A stretch of 64,000 nucleotides of DNA from Ignavibacteria bacterium (GTDB lineage Bacteria; Bacteroidota; Ignavibacteria; Tepidaquicellales; Tepidaquicellaceae): contig JAQTLX010000017.1 of assembly GCA_028714695.1 (NCBI GenBank), forward strand, positions 17,216 to 81,215, given 5' to 3'. A program made the translations under genes and the position numbers. Positions 16,750 to 25,904 of the stretch are shown piece after piece. The notes below the pieces were generated by a model. That model saw only the letters and a program-made list of their open reading frames with translations, was not told the DNA's origin and searched no databases. How positions within the stretch are numbered: the stretch's first letter is position 1; each line of letters opens with the position of its first letter.

Positions 16750-17587
16750 ATCTTCTTACAACAAAAACCCTGCTCGATTTTGAAAAATCATTTGCGGGCT
16801 GCAGATTTGCATAGAGTTTCTCAAGACGTGTTTTAATTTCCGTTTTATGCACTCCTATATTCGGAGAACTCTCAACCGTATATTCCTTATCGTAAACTAT
16901 TACTACGTGACCTTTTAAAACAATGAGGTCCAGCGGTTTTAACAGCGAGATAATTTCGTCAATACTTTTACCTTCAATATCAACGGTATTACCGAATGTT
17001 GCCAGCGATGATGTGTTGCGGGGAGTGCATCCGTTTGTAGCCTGGTACAGCAGGCCCGAACAGTCAACTCCTCTGAGCGTCCACAGACTCTCCGTTTCCT
17101 TGGAAATTTTTTCCTTCGGCTTATATAATTTCAACATTCGTTTTATGCCGTCCGCGCAATTTCCTCCCCACATATAAGGATATCCCGTAAGCCTGTTTAA
17201 TTCTTTCAGAATATCTACCTGTCCGGGCATTTTTTTTCTTCTGGCATCGGGCGGCGAATAATATACATCCACCATGCGGCTGTCAACGTAGAAGTTTCCT
17301 TTGTAATCATAATCATCCGTAGTTACTTTGAAATATTTGAGATTTCTGTCTTCGAATACAATTACTTCGTGTATATTGAAAGCAGTTCCGGGCAGTGCGA
17401 TAAATTCCATTTCATCAATAAGTCCGTCTCTCAACTTAACGCTTTTACCGTCATTTCCCCCGAATACAAGGAAAAAATCATAAGTATTAAGCACCGGAGT
17501 GTAATCTGCCGCTACAGCATACGTCTGTGCATGAGATTTTACGGCAACGAACAGCAAAAATAATAATAAAAGCCTTGTCCTCATCAA
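16742..17587 (-). CDS. Secreted NlpC/P60-like cysteine peptidase
   Basis: 281 aa. Signal peptide MMRTRLLLLFLLFVAVKSHAQ. The C-terminal part has the NlpC/P60 pattern: YMWGGNCADG then GVDCSGLLYQATNG (nucleophilic Cys about residue 176), PLDLIVLKGHVVIVYD (catalytic His about 227) and the later YTVESSPNIG. Such enzymes cut peptide bonds in peptidoglycan stems, usually in the periplasm. An uncharacterised SH3-like or beta-rich N-terminal half precedes it. The stop codon is the TAA contained in the target-site duplication of the adjoining IS element, so the protein ends as it did before insertion. Confidence 0.83.
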   Translation of the reverse strand: MMRTRLLLLFLLFVAVKSHAQTYAVAADYTPVLNTYDFFLVFGGNDGKSVKLRDGLIDEMEFIALPGTAFNIHEVIVFEDRNLKYFKVTTDDYDYKGNFYVDSRMVDVYYSPPDARRKKMPGQVDILKELNRLTGYPYMWGGNCADGIKRMLKLYKPKEKISKETESLWTLRGVDCSGLLYQATNGCTPRNTSSLATFGNTVDIEGKSIDEIISLLKPLDLIVLKGHVVIVYDKEYTVESSPNIGVHKTEIKTRLEKLYANLQPANDFSKSSRVFVVRRWY

Positions 17588-17663
17588 ACTTTATAAATTG
17601 TTAAAGAAATTTAATATGATTAAATTGATATTTATTATAAAAATACAGAACAAAATTGTCAAG

Positions 17664-19877
17664 ATGAAAAAGCTCATTCTTGTATTATTTCTATTATCTG
17701 CCGCTATTGCGAATTCGCAAATAGTAATTAATGAAGTCATGTACGCTCCGACATCACCGATGAAAGAATGGTTCGAATTGTACAACACGTCTTCTTCTCC
17801 CGTTAATATTCAAAACTGGAAGTGGAGAGACGCCGCGCAGTCGAATCCGATAAGAACGATTACAACCAGAAGCGTGGAAATCGGCGCTAATTCTTTTGTC
17901 GTTGTTTGTGAGGACTCGCTGAATTTCAAGTCCTCATATCCCGCATTCAGCGGTATTGTGCTTCAGTCATCGGGATGGAATGCGCTGAATAATTCCGGAG
18001 ACGAAAATGTAGTCCTGTATAATGCGGCGTCCTTAACAATCGACTCGCTGACTTATAATAATACATGGGGCGGTTCAAGCGGCGCTTCACTCGAGAAAAA
18101 GAATCCGGCAGGTCCCGCGAATTCTTCAGGCAACTGGGGCACGTGCATTGACCCATCAAAAGGAACGCCCGGAAGAGTGAACTCTCTGACGCCTAAACTT
18201 TACGACCTTATTTTAAAATCATTCGCGATTACTCCCTCAAGCCCTTCAGTAGGGGATACGCTTAAATTAAATTTCTGGATAAAAAATATCGGATTAAATT
18301 CCGCTAATAATTATACTCTGAACATATATAAAGATGTCAACTTCGACAGCATTCCTCAGCCGTCTGAATTATTGAATTCGCAGTTGTTTACTTCTGCCCT
18401 TAATCAGAATGATTCTTTGAATTACATTTTTAATATTCCCGGAATTGACAGCGGGAAAAAACAGTATATCGGTAAATTAATATATACACCTGACCAGGAC
18501 ACGCTCAACAACATGCTTGTAAACAGTGTAAATGTCGGCGGACAGGTTATATCAAGCGGACTGGTTATAAACGAAATTATGTATGCTCCGCAAAATCCCG
18601 AGCCTGAATGGGTTGAGTTATACAATAATTCAAATTCGGCAATAAATATTAGAAACTGGAAAATTGCGGACAGTACCGCTCAAAGCAGTCCGATACTTAT
18701 TACGGCAAATGACAGAATTATAAATGCTAACGATTATCTTGTAATTGCAAAATCAAATGTGATTAAAACAGTTCACCCGTCTATTGATACAAGCAAAGTT
18801 CTGTATCTTTCATCATTACCTACACTTAACAACGATAAAGATAAAGTAATTATATTTAATAATGCGTCGACGATTGTCGATGAAGTCTCTTATAAATCTA
18901 ACTGGGGCGGAAGCAGCCGGAATTCGCTTGAAAGAATATCCGTAACAAGACCGTCAAACGATTCAACAAACTGGATTACTTCGCTTGACTGTGAATACTC
19001 AACGCCCGCGAGACAAAATTCATATTCCAATGTTGTGCCTGCGTCAAAGAACGATTTGGTGATTAATGAAATCATGTTCGACCCGTTTACCTTCAGTTGC
19101 GAGTGGTTTGAATTATTCAATAGGTCGGGAAAATACATTAACCTTAACGGATGGAAAGCAGTTGTATCAAACGATAATGTCAATCTGTTCGATACATGTA
19201 ATTTCTTTTTAAGACCAGGGGCATATCTCGTTATTGCAGCCGATACTACATTGTATAATCGATTCGGATATTTAAGATATACTGACAGTACTTTCAGGGT
19301 TGTTATCAAATCGAATTTGTCATTAAGCAACAGCGGTGCAATGTTAAGAATCTGCGATGTACTGAATAATACTGTTGACTCTGTAGTGTATAGTCCGAAA
19401 TGGCACAACAGCAATATTAGCGATACAAAAGGGTACTCGCTTGAGAGGATTTCAACAGAACTCGTAACGACACTTCCGTCAAACTGGAGTTCCTGCGCCG
19501 ATCCGCTTGGCGGAACACCTGGAAAAAAGAACAGTATATTTATTCAAAACAACAAAGAATCTTCACTGAGTGTATCGCCTAACCCGTTTTCTCCTGACGG
19601 AGACGGGCGGGAAGATTTTACAATAATAAAATATAAACTTAAAGCAAATACTTCGTTCGTCAGAGTCAAGATATATGACGCTAAAGGAAGAATCGTAAGG
19701 ACTCTGCTGAATAATCAACTTAGCGGCAGCGAGTCGCAGATGATTTTCGACGGTAAAGACGACAGCGGAAATAAACTTCGGATTGGAATATACGTTGTAT
19801 TCCTTGAGGCAATTGACGATAAAGGCGGTACAATTGAACAAGCCAAAACGACAATAGTTGTTGCTGCAAAACTTTAA
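17664..19877 (+). CDS. Secreted protein with three lamin-tail domains and a C-terminal FlgD-like Ig domain
   Basis: Start chosen at the ATG giving MKKLILVLFLLSAAIANSQ, a clean signal peptide; an upstream in-frame ATG at 17598 would add 22 residues ahead of it. The 737-aa product has three lamin-tail domain starts (IVINEVMYAPTSPMKEWFEL, LVINEIMYAPQNPEPEWVEL, LVINEIMFDPFTFSCEWFEL) at about residues 20, 310 and 475, with a CARDB-like beta domain between the first two (LKSFAITPSSPSVGDTLKL). The C-terminus SPNPFSPDGDGREDFT ... VKIYDAKGRIVRTL is a FlgD-Ig-like or gliding-type domain. Likely a surface or extracellular adhesive protein. It starts 76 bp from the divergent NlpC/P60 gene. Confidence 0.88.
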   Translation: MKKLILVLFLLSAAIANSQIVINEVMYAPTSPMKEWFELYNTSSSPVNIQNWKWRDAAQSNPIRTITTRSVEIGANSFVVVCEDSLNFKSSYPAFSGIVLQSSGWNALNNSGDENVVLYNAASLTIDSLTYNNTWGGSSGASLEKKNPAGPANSSGNWGTCIDPSKGTPGRVNSLTPKLYDLILKSFAITPSSPSVGDTLKLNFWIKNIGLNSANNYTLNIYKDVNFDSIPQPSELLNSQLFTSALNQNDSLNYIFNIPGIDSGKKQYIGKLIYTPDQDTLNNMLVNSVNVGGQVISSGLVINEIMYAPQNPEPEWVELYNNSNSAINIRNWKIADSTAQSSPILITANDRIINANDYLVIAKSNVIKTVHPSIDTSKVLYLSSLPTLNNDKDKVIIFNNASTIVDEVSYKSNWGGSSRNSLERISVTRPSNDSTNWITSLDCEYSTPARQNSYSNVVPASKNDLVINEIMFDPFTFSCEWFELFNRSGKYINLNGWKAVVSNDNVNLFDTCNFFLRPGAYLVIAADTTLYNRFGYLRYTDSTFRVVIKSNLSLSNSGAMLRICDVLNNTVDSVVYSPKWHNSNISDTKGYSLERISTELVTTLPSNWSSCADPLGGTPGKKNSIFIQNNKESSLSVSPNPFSPDGDGREDFTIIKYKLKANTSFVRVKIYDAKGRIVRTLLNNQLSGSESQMIFDGKDDSGNKLRIGIYVVFLEAIDDKGGTIEQAKTTIVVAAKL

Positions 19878-19883
19878 ACATAT

Positions 19884-21881
19884 ATGCTGAATAAAAGAAA
19901 TTTATATATTTTAATAGCGGTAATATCTTTCGCCGTTTACTATAATTCGCTAAGCAATTCATTTGTATTCGACGATGAAAGTGTTGTGCAGACAAACCCT
20001 TCAATTCAGACTCTTTCTAACATCCCGAAATTTTTCACCGCCGATGAAGGATTCCATAAAGTAATTGGCAGATATTACAGACCGCTTGTATCGACTCTCT
20101 ATGCTGTCGATTATGCAATCTGGGGGCTGGATGCATACGGTTTTCATCTGACTAACGTACTAATCCACGTTATTTCCTGTCTGCTTCTGCTTGCCGTACT
20201 ATTGAAACTCTTCGGTGATTATAAATACGGATTGCTTGCGGCTCTAATCGGCGCATTGATTTTTGCCGTTCACCCTATTCATACCGAAGCAGTCAGTTGG
20301 GTTAGCGGAAGAACCGATTCGCTCGTTACCCTTTTCTTTTTCGCCTCGCTTCTTATGTATATTAATTTCACTGATGATGAAAGCAGAAAAAAATGGCTTT
20401 ATCTTTCACTTCTGTTTTATGCGCTCGGACTTCTGTCAAAGGAGATGATAGTCACAATGCCTGTCTTTATTCTGCTATATGATTTTGTCTATAGAAAGAA
20501 AAATACCGATTATCTGAAACAAAACATCGCCGCATACGCATCTTTTATAGTGATTACTTTGATATTCGTATTACTAAGATATTTATTGCTGAAGGACATT
20601 CCGGACAGGACAACATATTTTTATTTTTACGGAAAAGATTTCGGTACTGCTTTTTTCACTATGCTGAAAACAATACCTATATATTTTAAATTACTCATAT
20701 TCCCGGTAAATCTGCTGTATCATTACAACGGAACAATACCCGATTCAAATTCGTTGCTTGATGTTAAAGTGATAATATCCGTGATTTTTATTGCTGTATT
20801 GTTTTTATTAGCGGCATATTTTTACAAAAAGCACAGCGTTAAAAGTTTTTGCATTCTGTCCTTCTTTGTATCTCTTATGCCGGTTATGAATATAATTCCT
20901 ACAATGAATTTCATGGCGGAAAGATTTTTGTATATGACTTCTTTTGCGCTCACTCTTATTATCTCATATATAATAGTCACTTACTTGAACGACAAAAACA
21001 AGAATCTTATACTTTCGCTCTTTATCATAATTGCGGTGATATTTTCATACCTGACATTAAACAGAAACAAAGACTGGAAAGATAACGATACTTTGTATTC
21101 TACTGCCGACGGTATTGACGGAAGCGTACTGCTGGTAAACGCAGGGAATATTTATGCAAATAAAAAAAATTATGACGAAGCGGAAAAACGATATAGGAAG
21201 GCAATTGAAATCCGCGATAATTCAGTACTAGCGCATCATAACCTCGGTCTGATATTTTTGCTTAAAGGGAATATCGACTCCGCTGAGATACAGATAAAGA
21301 AAGGGCTTGAAATAGATTCGCTTGCACCCGACGGCTACTTTCAGTTGAGCAATATATATGAACGAAAAGGAAGAATAGACGAATCAATAAAAGTGCTTGA
21401 AAAACTACAGACGTTTGCCCCGAACTACAGGAATTCCGGCGAAATATTAACATCCCTGAAACAGAATTTATTATCTCCGCAAGGAATCGTGCCTGACAGT
21501 TTGAAGCAAAAAGGCGAAAGTATTAATCAGATACAGATGCTTGAGAAACGCTCGTATGACTATTACAAAGAAAATAAATATAAAGAAGCAATTAAAGATC
21601 TTACCGAGTTGGTGAAGATAAGTCCTGCGGGCAAATCGGGATATTATAATAATATTGCATTGTGCTATGAAGGTTTGAAAGATAATGTGAAATCTAAGGA
21701 ATATTATATCAAAGCATTGACCGCGGACGAAAATAATGTTAATGCTCTGGGCGGGATGGCAGAAATATATTTAAAAGAGAATAATAAGCAAAAGGCAATT
21801 GAAAATTATAAGAAGATACTCAAAATAAATCCTTCGGACGAGAATGCCGGAATAAAATTAGATTCTTTAAATAAAAAATGA
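19884..21881 (+). CDS. GT-C membrane glycosyltransferase (TMTC/PMT-like) with C-terminal TPR repeats
   Basis: 665 aa. The first 400 residues carry about ten transmembrane helices with FVFDDESVVQTNP near residue 27 (the acidic DDE of the first periplasmic loop), YYRPLVSTLYAVDYAIWGL and GALIFAVHPIHTEAVSWVSG, the hallmark of bacterial O-mannosyltransferase-like/TMTC proteins. From about 420 to the end there are TPR units (YDEAEKRYRKAIEIRDNSVL, IDSAEIQIKKGLEIDS, NKQKAIENYKKILKINPSDE). Such proteins probably transfer a sugar from a lipid phosphate carrier to exported proteins or glycans. The next GT-C gene overlaps its stop by ATGA. Confidence 0.87.
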   Translation: MLNKRNLYILIAVISFAVYYNSLSNSFVFDDESVVQTNPSIQTLSNIPKFFTADEGFHKVIGRYYRPLVSTLYAVDYAIWGLDAYGFHLTNVLIHVISCLLLLAVLLKLFGDYKYGLLAALIGALIFAVHPIHTEAVSWVSGRTDSLVTLFFFASLLMYINFTDDESRKKWLYLSLLFYALGLLSKEMIVTMPVFILLYDFVYRKKNTDYLKQNIAAYASFIVITLIFVLLRYLLLKDIPDRTTYFYFYGKDFGTAFFTMLKTIPIYFKLLIFPVNLLYHYNGTIPDSNSLLDVKVIISVIFIAVLFLLAAYFYKKHSVKSFCILSFFVSLMPVMNIIPTMNFMAERFLYMTSFALTLIISYIIVTYLNDKNKNLILSLFIIIAVIFSYLTLNRNKDWKDNDTLYSTADGIDGSVLLVNAGNIYANKKNYDEAEKRYRKAIEIRDNSVLAHHNLGLIFLLKGNIDSAEIQIKKGLEIDSLAPDGYFQLSNIYERKGRIDESIKVLEKLQTFAPNYRNSGEILTSLKQNLLSPQGIVPDSLKQKGESINQIQMLEKRSYDYYKENKYKEAIKDLTELVKISPAGKSGYYNNIALCYEGLKDNVKSKEYYIKALTADENNVNALGGMAEIYLKENNKQKAIENYKKILKINPSDENAGIKLDSLNKK

Positions 21882-23428
21882 ATGACCCTTTGACTCTCAA
21901 TAAGGAAAATAAGAACCCAAAATATATCGATTTATTTCCGGCGGTTTTAATTGCCGTTGCTGCGGGGCTTATTTCTCAGTATTTATCATATTTCTATGAT
22001 TACGGTTATGCATACAGAGACGCTATATTCCGTATGGAGGCTGCAAGGCGGTTTTTCGATAATTTAAATCCGGGAATAATTTCTCAGATAGGGACGGTAT
22101 GGCTTCCCGTACCGAATTTAATATTAATGCCGTTTGTATGCATTGATTATCTGTGGACTACAGGACTGGCAGCCGCTATAGTGAATTTTCCCGCATTTGT
22201 TTTAAGCGCAGTCTTTATTTTTCTTTCATTGAGGAGACTTACGAATAACGCTGCAGCCACGTGGTTCGGATTTATTATTTATGTTTTTAATTATAACATT
22301 CTGTATTTCCAGACTACTGCGATGACAGAACAGTTGTATCTTACATTTCTTATCGGTGCGTTTTATTCTCTTCTCGTATGGTCTGAAACTGGCAGTGTAA
22401 AGTCCCTCCTTGCCGCTTCATTTTTTACAATGCTGAGCACCGGAACGAGGTATGATGCCTGGCCTGTGGCATTAGCAGCGGTTGCAATTGTATTCATTGT
22501 CAGCATTCCGCAAAAAAAATATTTCAGGAATTCAATAATATTCGCCTCTCTGCCTGCAGCCCTTATCATCTGGTGGTTCGTGCATAACTGGTATTTCTAC
22601 GGTGATGCGCTTGAGTTTTCAAGAGGAAAATTCTCAACGCTGCATCAATTGAAATATTATGAAGATGCCGGCAGACTTCTTACTAAACACAATTTCTTTT
22701 TGTCATTCAAAGTATACATTTTCTCGGTATTGTTGTATTCCGGAAATTTATACACAATAATGTCTTTTGCGGGAATTTTATATTATATTCTCAGAAATAA
22801 ACTGAACCTTAAATCATTTATTCCGTATATATTATGGGTGGCTTTTCCAACTACACTGCTGCTGTTGTATATGGGACAGTTGATAATCGAGCATCCGTTC
22901 TCGGACCCTGCTGGATATTTCAACAGCCGATACGGATTATATCTGTTTCCTGCAATAGCGATATTCGCGGGATATTCGGTTCTGCTGCTCGGTAAATCTA
23001 AAATAAAAAAATATCTATTTGTTCTGTTGTGGATTGGTTTCGCTGTTCAGCAGGCAGTTTTTCTCGTGAATTTTCCGTACAGTATTCCGTCGCTTGCAGA
23101 ATCAAAATATTCATACAGCAAAGCAAGTGATGATTTATCCGCATACCTGAAAGAAAATTATAAAGGAGGCAGGATTTTATATGATAACCAGATATTCGCT
23201 TTAAATCCGAATACTGGAATTAATTTGAAAGACAGGATAACTTTTCATACTTTTGATCTCGGAGAAAAGGCGATGAAAAAGCCGTCGGAGTACGTTGAAT
23301 GGGTTTTGATTTATACTGATGCGCCGAATGATAAGATATATGATGCAGTGAAATATAATAATGATTTTCTTGGCAATTACGAAAAAACGTTTACTGAAAA
23401 CGGTATTGAGGTGTACAGGAAAAAATAA
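21878..23428 (+). CDS. Polytopic GT-C-type glycosyltransferase
   Basis: 516 aa with about ten hydrophobic helices. The first loop holds YAYRDAIFRMEAARRFFDNL (acidic residue after helix 1 in GT39/GT83-type enzymes) and WLPVPNLILMPF; NILYFQTTAMTEQLYLTFLI recalls the ArnT/PMT family core, and the C-terminal third is soluble and periplasmic. It is translationally coupled to the preceding TMTC-like gene. It would use polyprenyl-phosphate sugars as donor; donor and acceptor are unknown. The DPM1-like synthase at 53223 could make the donor (inference). Confidence 0.78.
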   Translation: MNDPLTLNKENKNPKYIDLFPAVLIAVAAGLISQYLSYFYDYGYAYRDAIFRMEAARRFFDNLNPGIISQIGTVWLPVPNLILMPFVCIDYLWTTGLAAAIVNFPAFVLSAVFIFLSLRRLTNNAAATWFGFIIYVFNYNILYFQTTAMTEQLYLTFLIGAFYSLLVWSETGSVKSLLAASFFTMLSTGTRYDAWPVALAAVAIVFIVSIPQKKYFRNSIIFASLPAALIIWWFVHNWYFYGDALEFSRGKFSTLHQLKYYEDAGRLLTKHNFFLSFKVYIFSVLLYSGNLYTIMSFAGILYYILRNKLNLKSFIPYILWVAFPTTLLLLYMGQLIIEHPFSDPAGYFNSRYGLYLFPAIAIFAGYSVLLLGKSKIKKYLFVLLWIGFAVQQAVFLVNFPYSIPSLAESKYSYSKASDDLSAYLKENYKGGRILYDNQIFALNPNTGINLKDRITFHTFDLGEKAMKKPSEYVEWVLIYTDAPNDKIYDAVKYNNDFLGNYEKTFTENGIEVYRKK

Positions 23429-23469
23429 TCACTTATTCGTATACCAAAAAATAAATATTGGTTTGTAAT

Positions 23470-23477
23470 TAGATTTG
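23470..23477 (+). promoter_or_regulatory. Candidate -7 element for tRNA-Pro
   Basis: TAGATTTG matches the TAnnTTTG -7 consensus of Bacteroidota and lies 21 bp upstream of the tRNA 5' end, as expected for a short leader. No clear -33 TTTG box is at the proper distance, so confidence is limited. Confidence 0.38.
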
Positions 23478-23498
23478 TTATTAATTATTTTTATGAAT

Positions 23499-23575
23499 CG
23501 GGGTGTAGATCAGTTGGCTAGATCGCTTGAATGGGGTTCAAGAGGCCGGCAGTTCGAGTCTGCCCATCCCGACCA
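23499..23575 (+). tRNA. tRNA-Pro(GGG)
   Basis: 77 nt that fold as a cloverleaf: acceptor stem CGGGGTG/CATCCCG (one G-T pair), D arm GATC/GATC, anticodon stem CTTGA/TCAAG with loop ATGGGGT (anticodon GGG at 23533-23535), T arm GGCAG/CTGCC with loop TTCGAGT, and an encoded CCA end. It stands alone between a GT-C gene and a T9SS cargo gene. Confidence 0.95.
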
Positions 23576-23696
23576 GTTCTAACTTATTCAAATTTCAGAG
23601 AATTATTAAGAAAAAATTTTGTTATAAAAATTAATGGAGTGAAAAATAATATGTATTAATTTAAAATAATTTTTTTTAATTATAAGGAATACAAAA

Positions 23697-25679
23697 ATGA
23701 AACTTAAACTACTCTCTCTAGTAAGCGTTTTATTTATTTTGATTCTTTCAATAATCTCAATCAAAGTTGATTCTCAGGTTATTGATCCAAACAGGGACTA
23801 TCCAGTTTACATACGTCCCGAACTTCCCCCCAGTTTGTTCTCCCCGAATGCAGTTGTTACAATTGGTGATTATGACAACTGGAATGTCGGTACGGACTTT
23901 GCTGAAGTTGGCTTAGCTGGAAATCCGATTAATCCTACTAATTTCGCCGCCGCATGGAATTCAACAAGTTCCACTTACGGCTCAATGATTTATTATACGA
24001 TTAATGGTATAGACTGGTTTGCTTCAACACAACCGACATGGGGCGGTACTATGCAAGGCGACCCCGTAATGACTTGCGATGGTTTCGGTAACTTTTTCTT
24101 CGACCAATTATACGGTGGACCCGTAGGTTCAAAAACCGCAAAATCAACAACAGGCGGTATGAACTGGTCCGGCGTTGTTAATGTCGGGACAGGTAACGAT
24201 AAAAACTGGATAGCCGCTGTACAAACAGGCGGTCCTTATGCAAATTATCTTATTCAGGTAATGACTCCCGGGAATATTAAAAGAAGTACTGATAACGGTG
24301 CAACATGGTCTCAGGTCGCTTCATTTTCAAATACATTGCCGGGTGCAATGACTTGTATCGGTCCGAATGGCGCAGTGAACGGCGGAACATTTTATGTAGT
24401 AACCCATACAGGTTCATCAACCGCTGCAACTTATTCTTTCTACTGTTCTACTGACGGCGGTACTACCTGGACACAGAAAAGTGCACAAAATTTTTCCGGT
24501 TATATTGGGACACAGTCTGCAGGAAGACACTCGGTCCAAAATATGAGAACAAGACCGTATCCTTTTATTATTGCCGATAACAGCAACGGACCTTTCAGAG
24601 GCAGACTCTATTTAACTTATGCCAAAAATACTCCGAATGCAGATGGTCAAAAGCCGGATATTTTCTTAAGATATTCTACTGATCAGGGTGCAACATGGTC
24701 TTCTGAAACTCTTGTAAATGACGATGCAAACACTACAGCAAATAATAACTGGTTCCCCTCGACATGGTGCGATATAACAACAGGTAAACTCTATATCAAA
24801 TGGCTTGATACAAGAGATTGTCCGACTAGCGACAGTTGCCTGGTTTATGGAACTATTTCAACTGACGGCGGGGTTACTTTTGCCGCAAATAAACCGATTT
24901 CAAACAAGAAATATAGAATTAACTGCACGTCATGCAACGGCGGTACTCCTGCGTATCTCGGTGATTACGATTACCTGAATTCAAACGGGAAAGTTGCTAT
25001 GGTCGCATGGACGGATTTCAGAAATAATAATTTCGGAAATTACGTGGCATATTTCCCGGATTATGCAATGAGAATGAATCCTACTTCCGGCTCGATTGCC
25101 AATCCTAGCGGAACTGCCGATTTCAAAATGGTAGTCCCTTCGGTAAAACTTTATACTGATACGGTAATTGTTACTTCCGCAATTACACCAACACCTTCGG
25201 TAGGAAATTTTGTAATTTCATACCCTTCAGCAGGTGGTAATAAATTAAAATCGTATCCTGACTCGCTGATAGTTAGAGTCGCAGTTAACAACGTTACTCC
25301 GGGTTCTTATACTATGACAGTCACTGCTAAAGGTCCTAACGGAACACCGGTACATCAGAGAACAGTTGCGCTGACAGTCACAGGAGCAACATCAGTCGGA
25401 ATTGAAGAAACACCCGTGTCATTCAAACTTGAGCAAAACTATCCAAATCCGTTCAATCCGGTAACCAGAATTGACTATAGTGTTGCTAAATTAACTGATG
25501 TTAAAATTACTGTATTTAATATTCTTGGTAAAGAAATTGCTTCTTTCGACAGAGAAAAACAGACACCCGGAAATTATTATGTAATGTTCAAAGCGTCTAA
25601 CCTTTCAACCGGCGTTTATTACTACACAATACAGGCGGGTGATTTCACAGATAGAAAAGCCATGGTTCTGATAAAATAG
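23697..25679 (+). CDS. T9SS-exported BNR/sialidase-like beta-propeller protein (copy 1)
   Basis: 660 aa. Signal peptide to about residue 27 (ending VDSQ). The body (about 45-450) is a beta-propeller-like fold with repeated sialidase-type blocks such as STDNGATWSQV, STDGGTTWTQ and STDQGATWSSE; an Ig-like region follows (YTMTVTAKGPNGTPVHQRTV). The C-terminal 85 residues are a type A T9SS sorting domain: FKLEQNYPNPFNPVTRIDYS ... VKITVFNILGKEIAS ... LSTGVYYYTIQAGDF. The protein should be exported through the T9SS and displayed or released. It is a paralogue of the next gene; a terminator separates them. Confidence 0.9.
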   Translation: MKLKLLSLVSVLFILILSIISIKVDSQVIDPNRDYPVYIRPELPPSLFSPNAVVTIGDYDNWNVGTDFAEVGLAGNPINPTNFAAAWNSTSSTYGSMIYYTINGIDWFASTQPTWGGTMQGDPVMTCDGFGNFFFDQLYGGPVGSKTAKSTTGGMNWSGVVNVGTGNDKNWIAAVQTGGPYANYLIQVMTPGNIKRSTDNGATWSQVASFSNTLPGAMTCIGPNGAVNGGTFYVVTHTGSSTAATYSFYCSTDGGTTWTQKSAQNFSGYIGTQSAGRHSVQNMRTRPYPFIIADNSNGPFRGRLYLTYAKNTPNADGQKPDIFLRYSTDQGATWSSETLVNDDANTTANNNWFPSTWCDITTGKLYIKWLDTRDCPTSDSCLVYGTISTDGGVTFAANKPISNKKYRINCTSCNGGTPAYLGDYDYLNSNGKVAMVAWTDFRNNNFGNYVAYFPDYAMRMNPTSGSIANPSGTADFKMVVPSVKLYTDTVIVTSAITPTPSVGNFVISYPSAGGNKLKSYPDSLIVRVAVNNVTPGSYTMTVTAKGPNGTPVHQRTVALTVTGATSVGIEETPVSFKLEQNYPNPFNPVTRIDYSVAKLTDVKITVFNILGKEIASFDREKQTPGNYYVMFKASNLSTGVYYYTIQAGDFTDRKAMVLIK

Positions 25680-25697
25680 TATCATTAATAATGTCTT

Positions 25698-25732
25698 TAA
25701 AAGGGGAGCGGACTTTTCGCTCCCTTTTTTTT
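25698..25732 (+). terminator. Strong rho-independent terminator between the two T9SS paralogues
   Basis: Stem AAAAGGGGAGCG with CGCTCCCTTTTTT (one G-T pair), 7-nt loop GACTTTT, followed by a run of T. The GC-rich core is GGGAGCG (25704-25710) with CGCTCCC (25718-25724). Confidence 0.9.
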
Positions 25733-25904
25733 GCGCGATTTATTCTTTCGTAACTTATTTCAACTTTTGAATTATTATTTCATATAATTATCATCCGGAT
25801 ACGCATTCCAAAATATAAAATATAAATTATAATGCATGATATTATGTTCTGGAATTAATCATATTATATCACATTAAAAAACTAATTTGAAAATGGAGCA
25901 AAAC

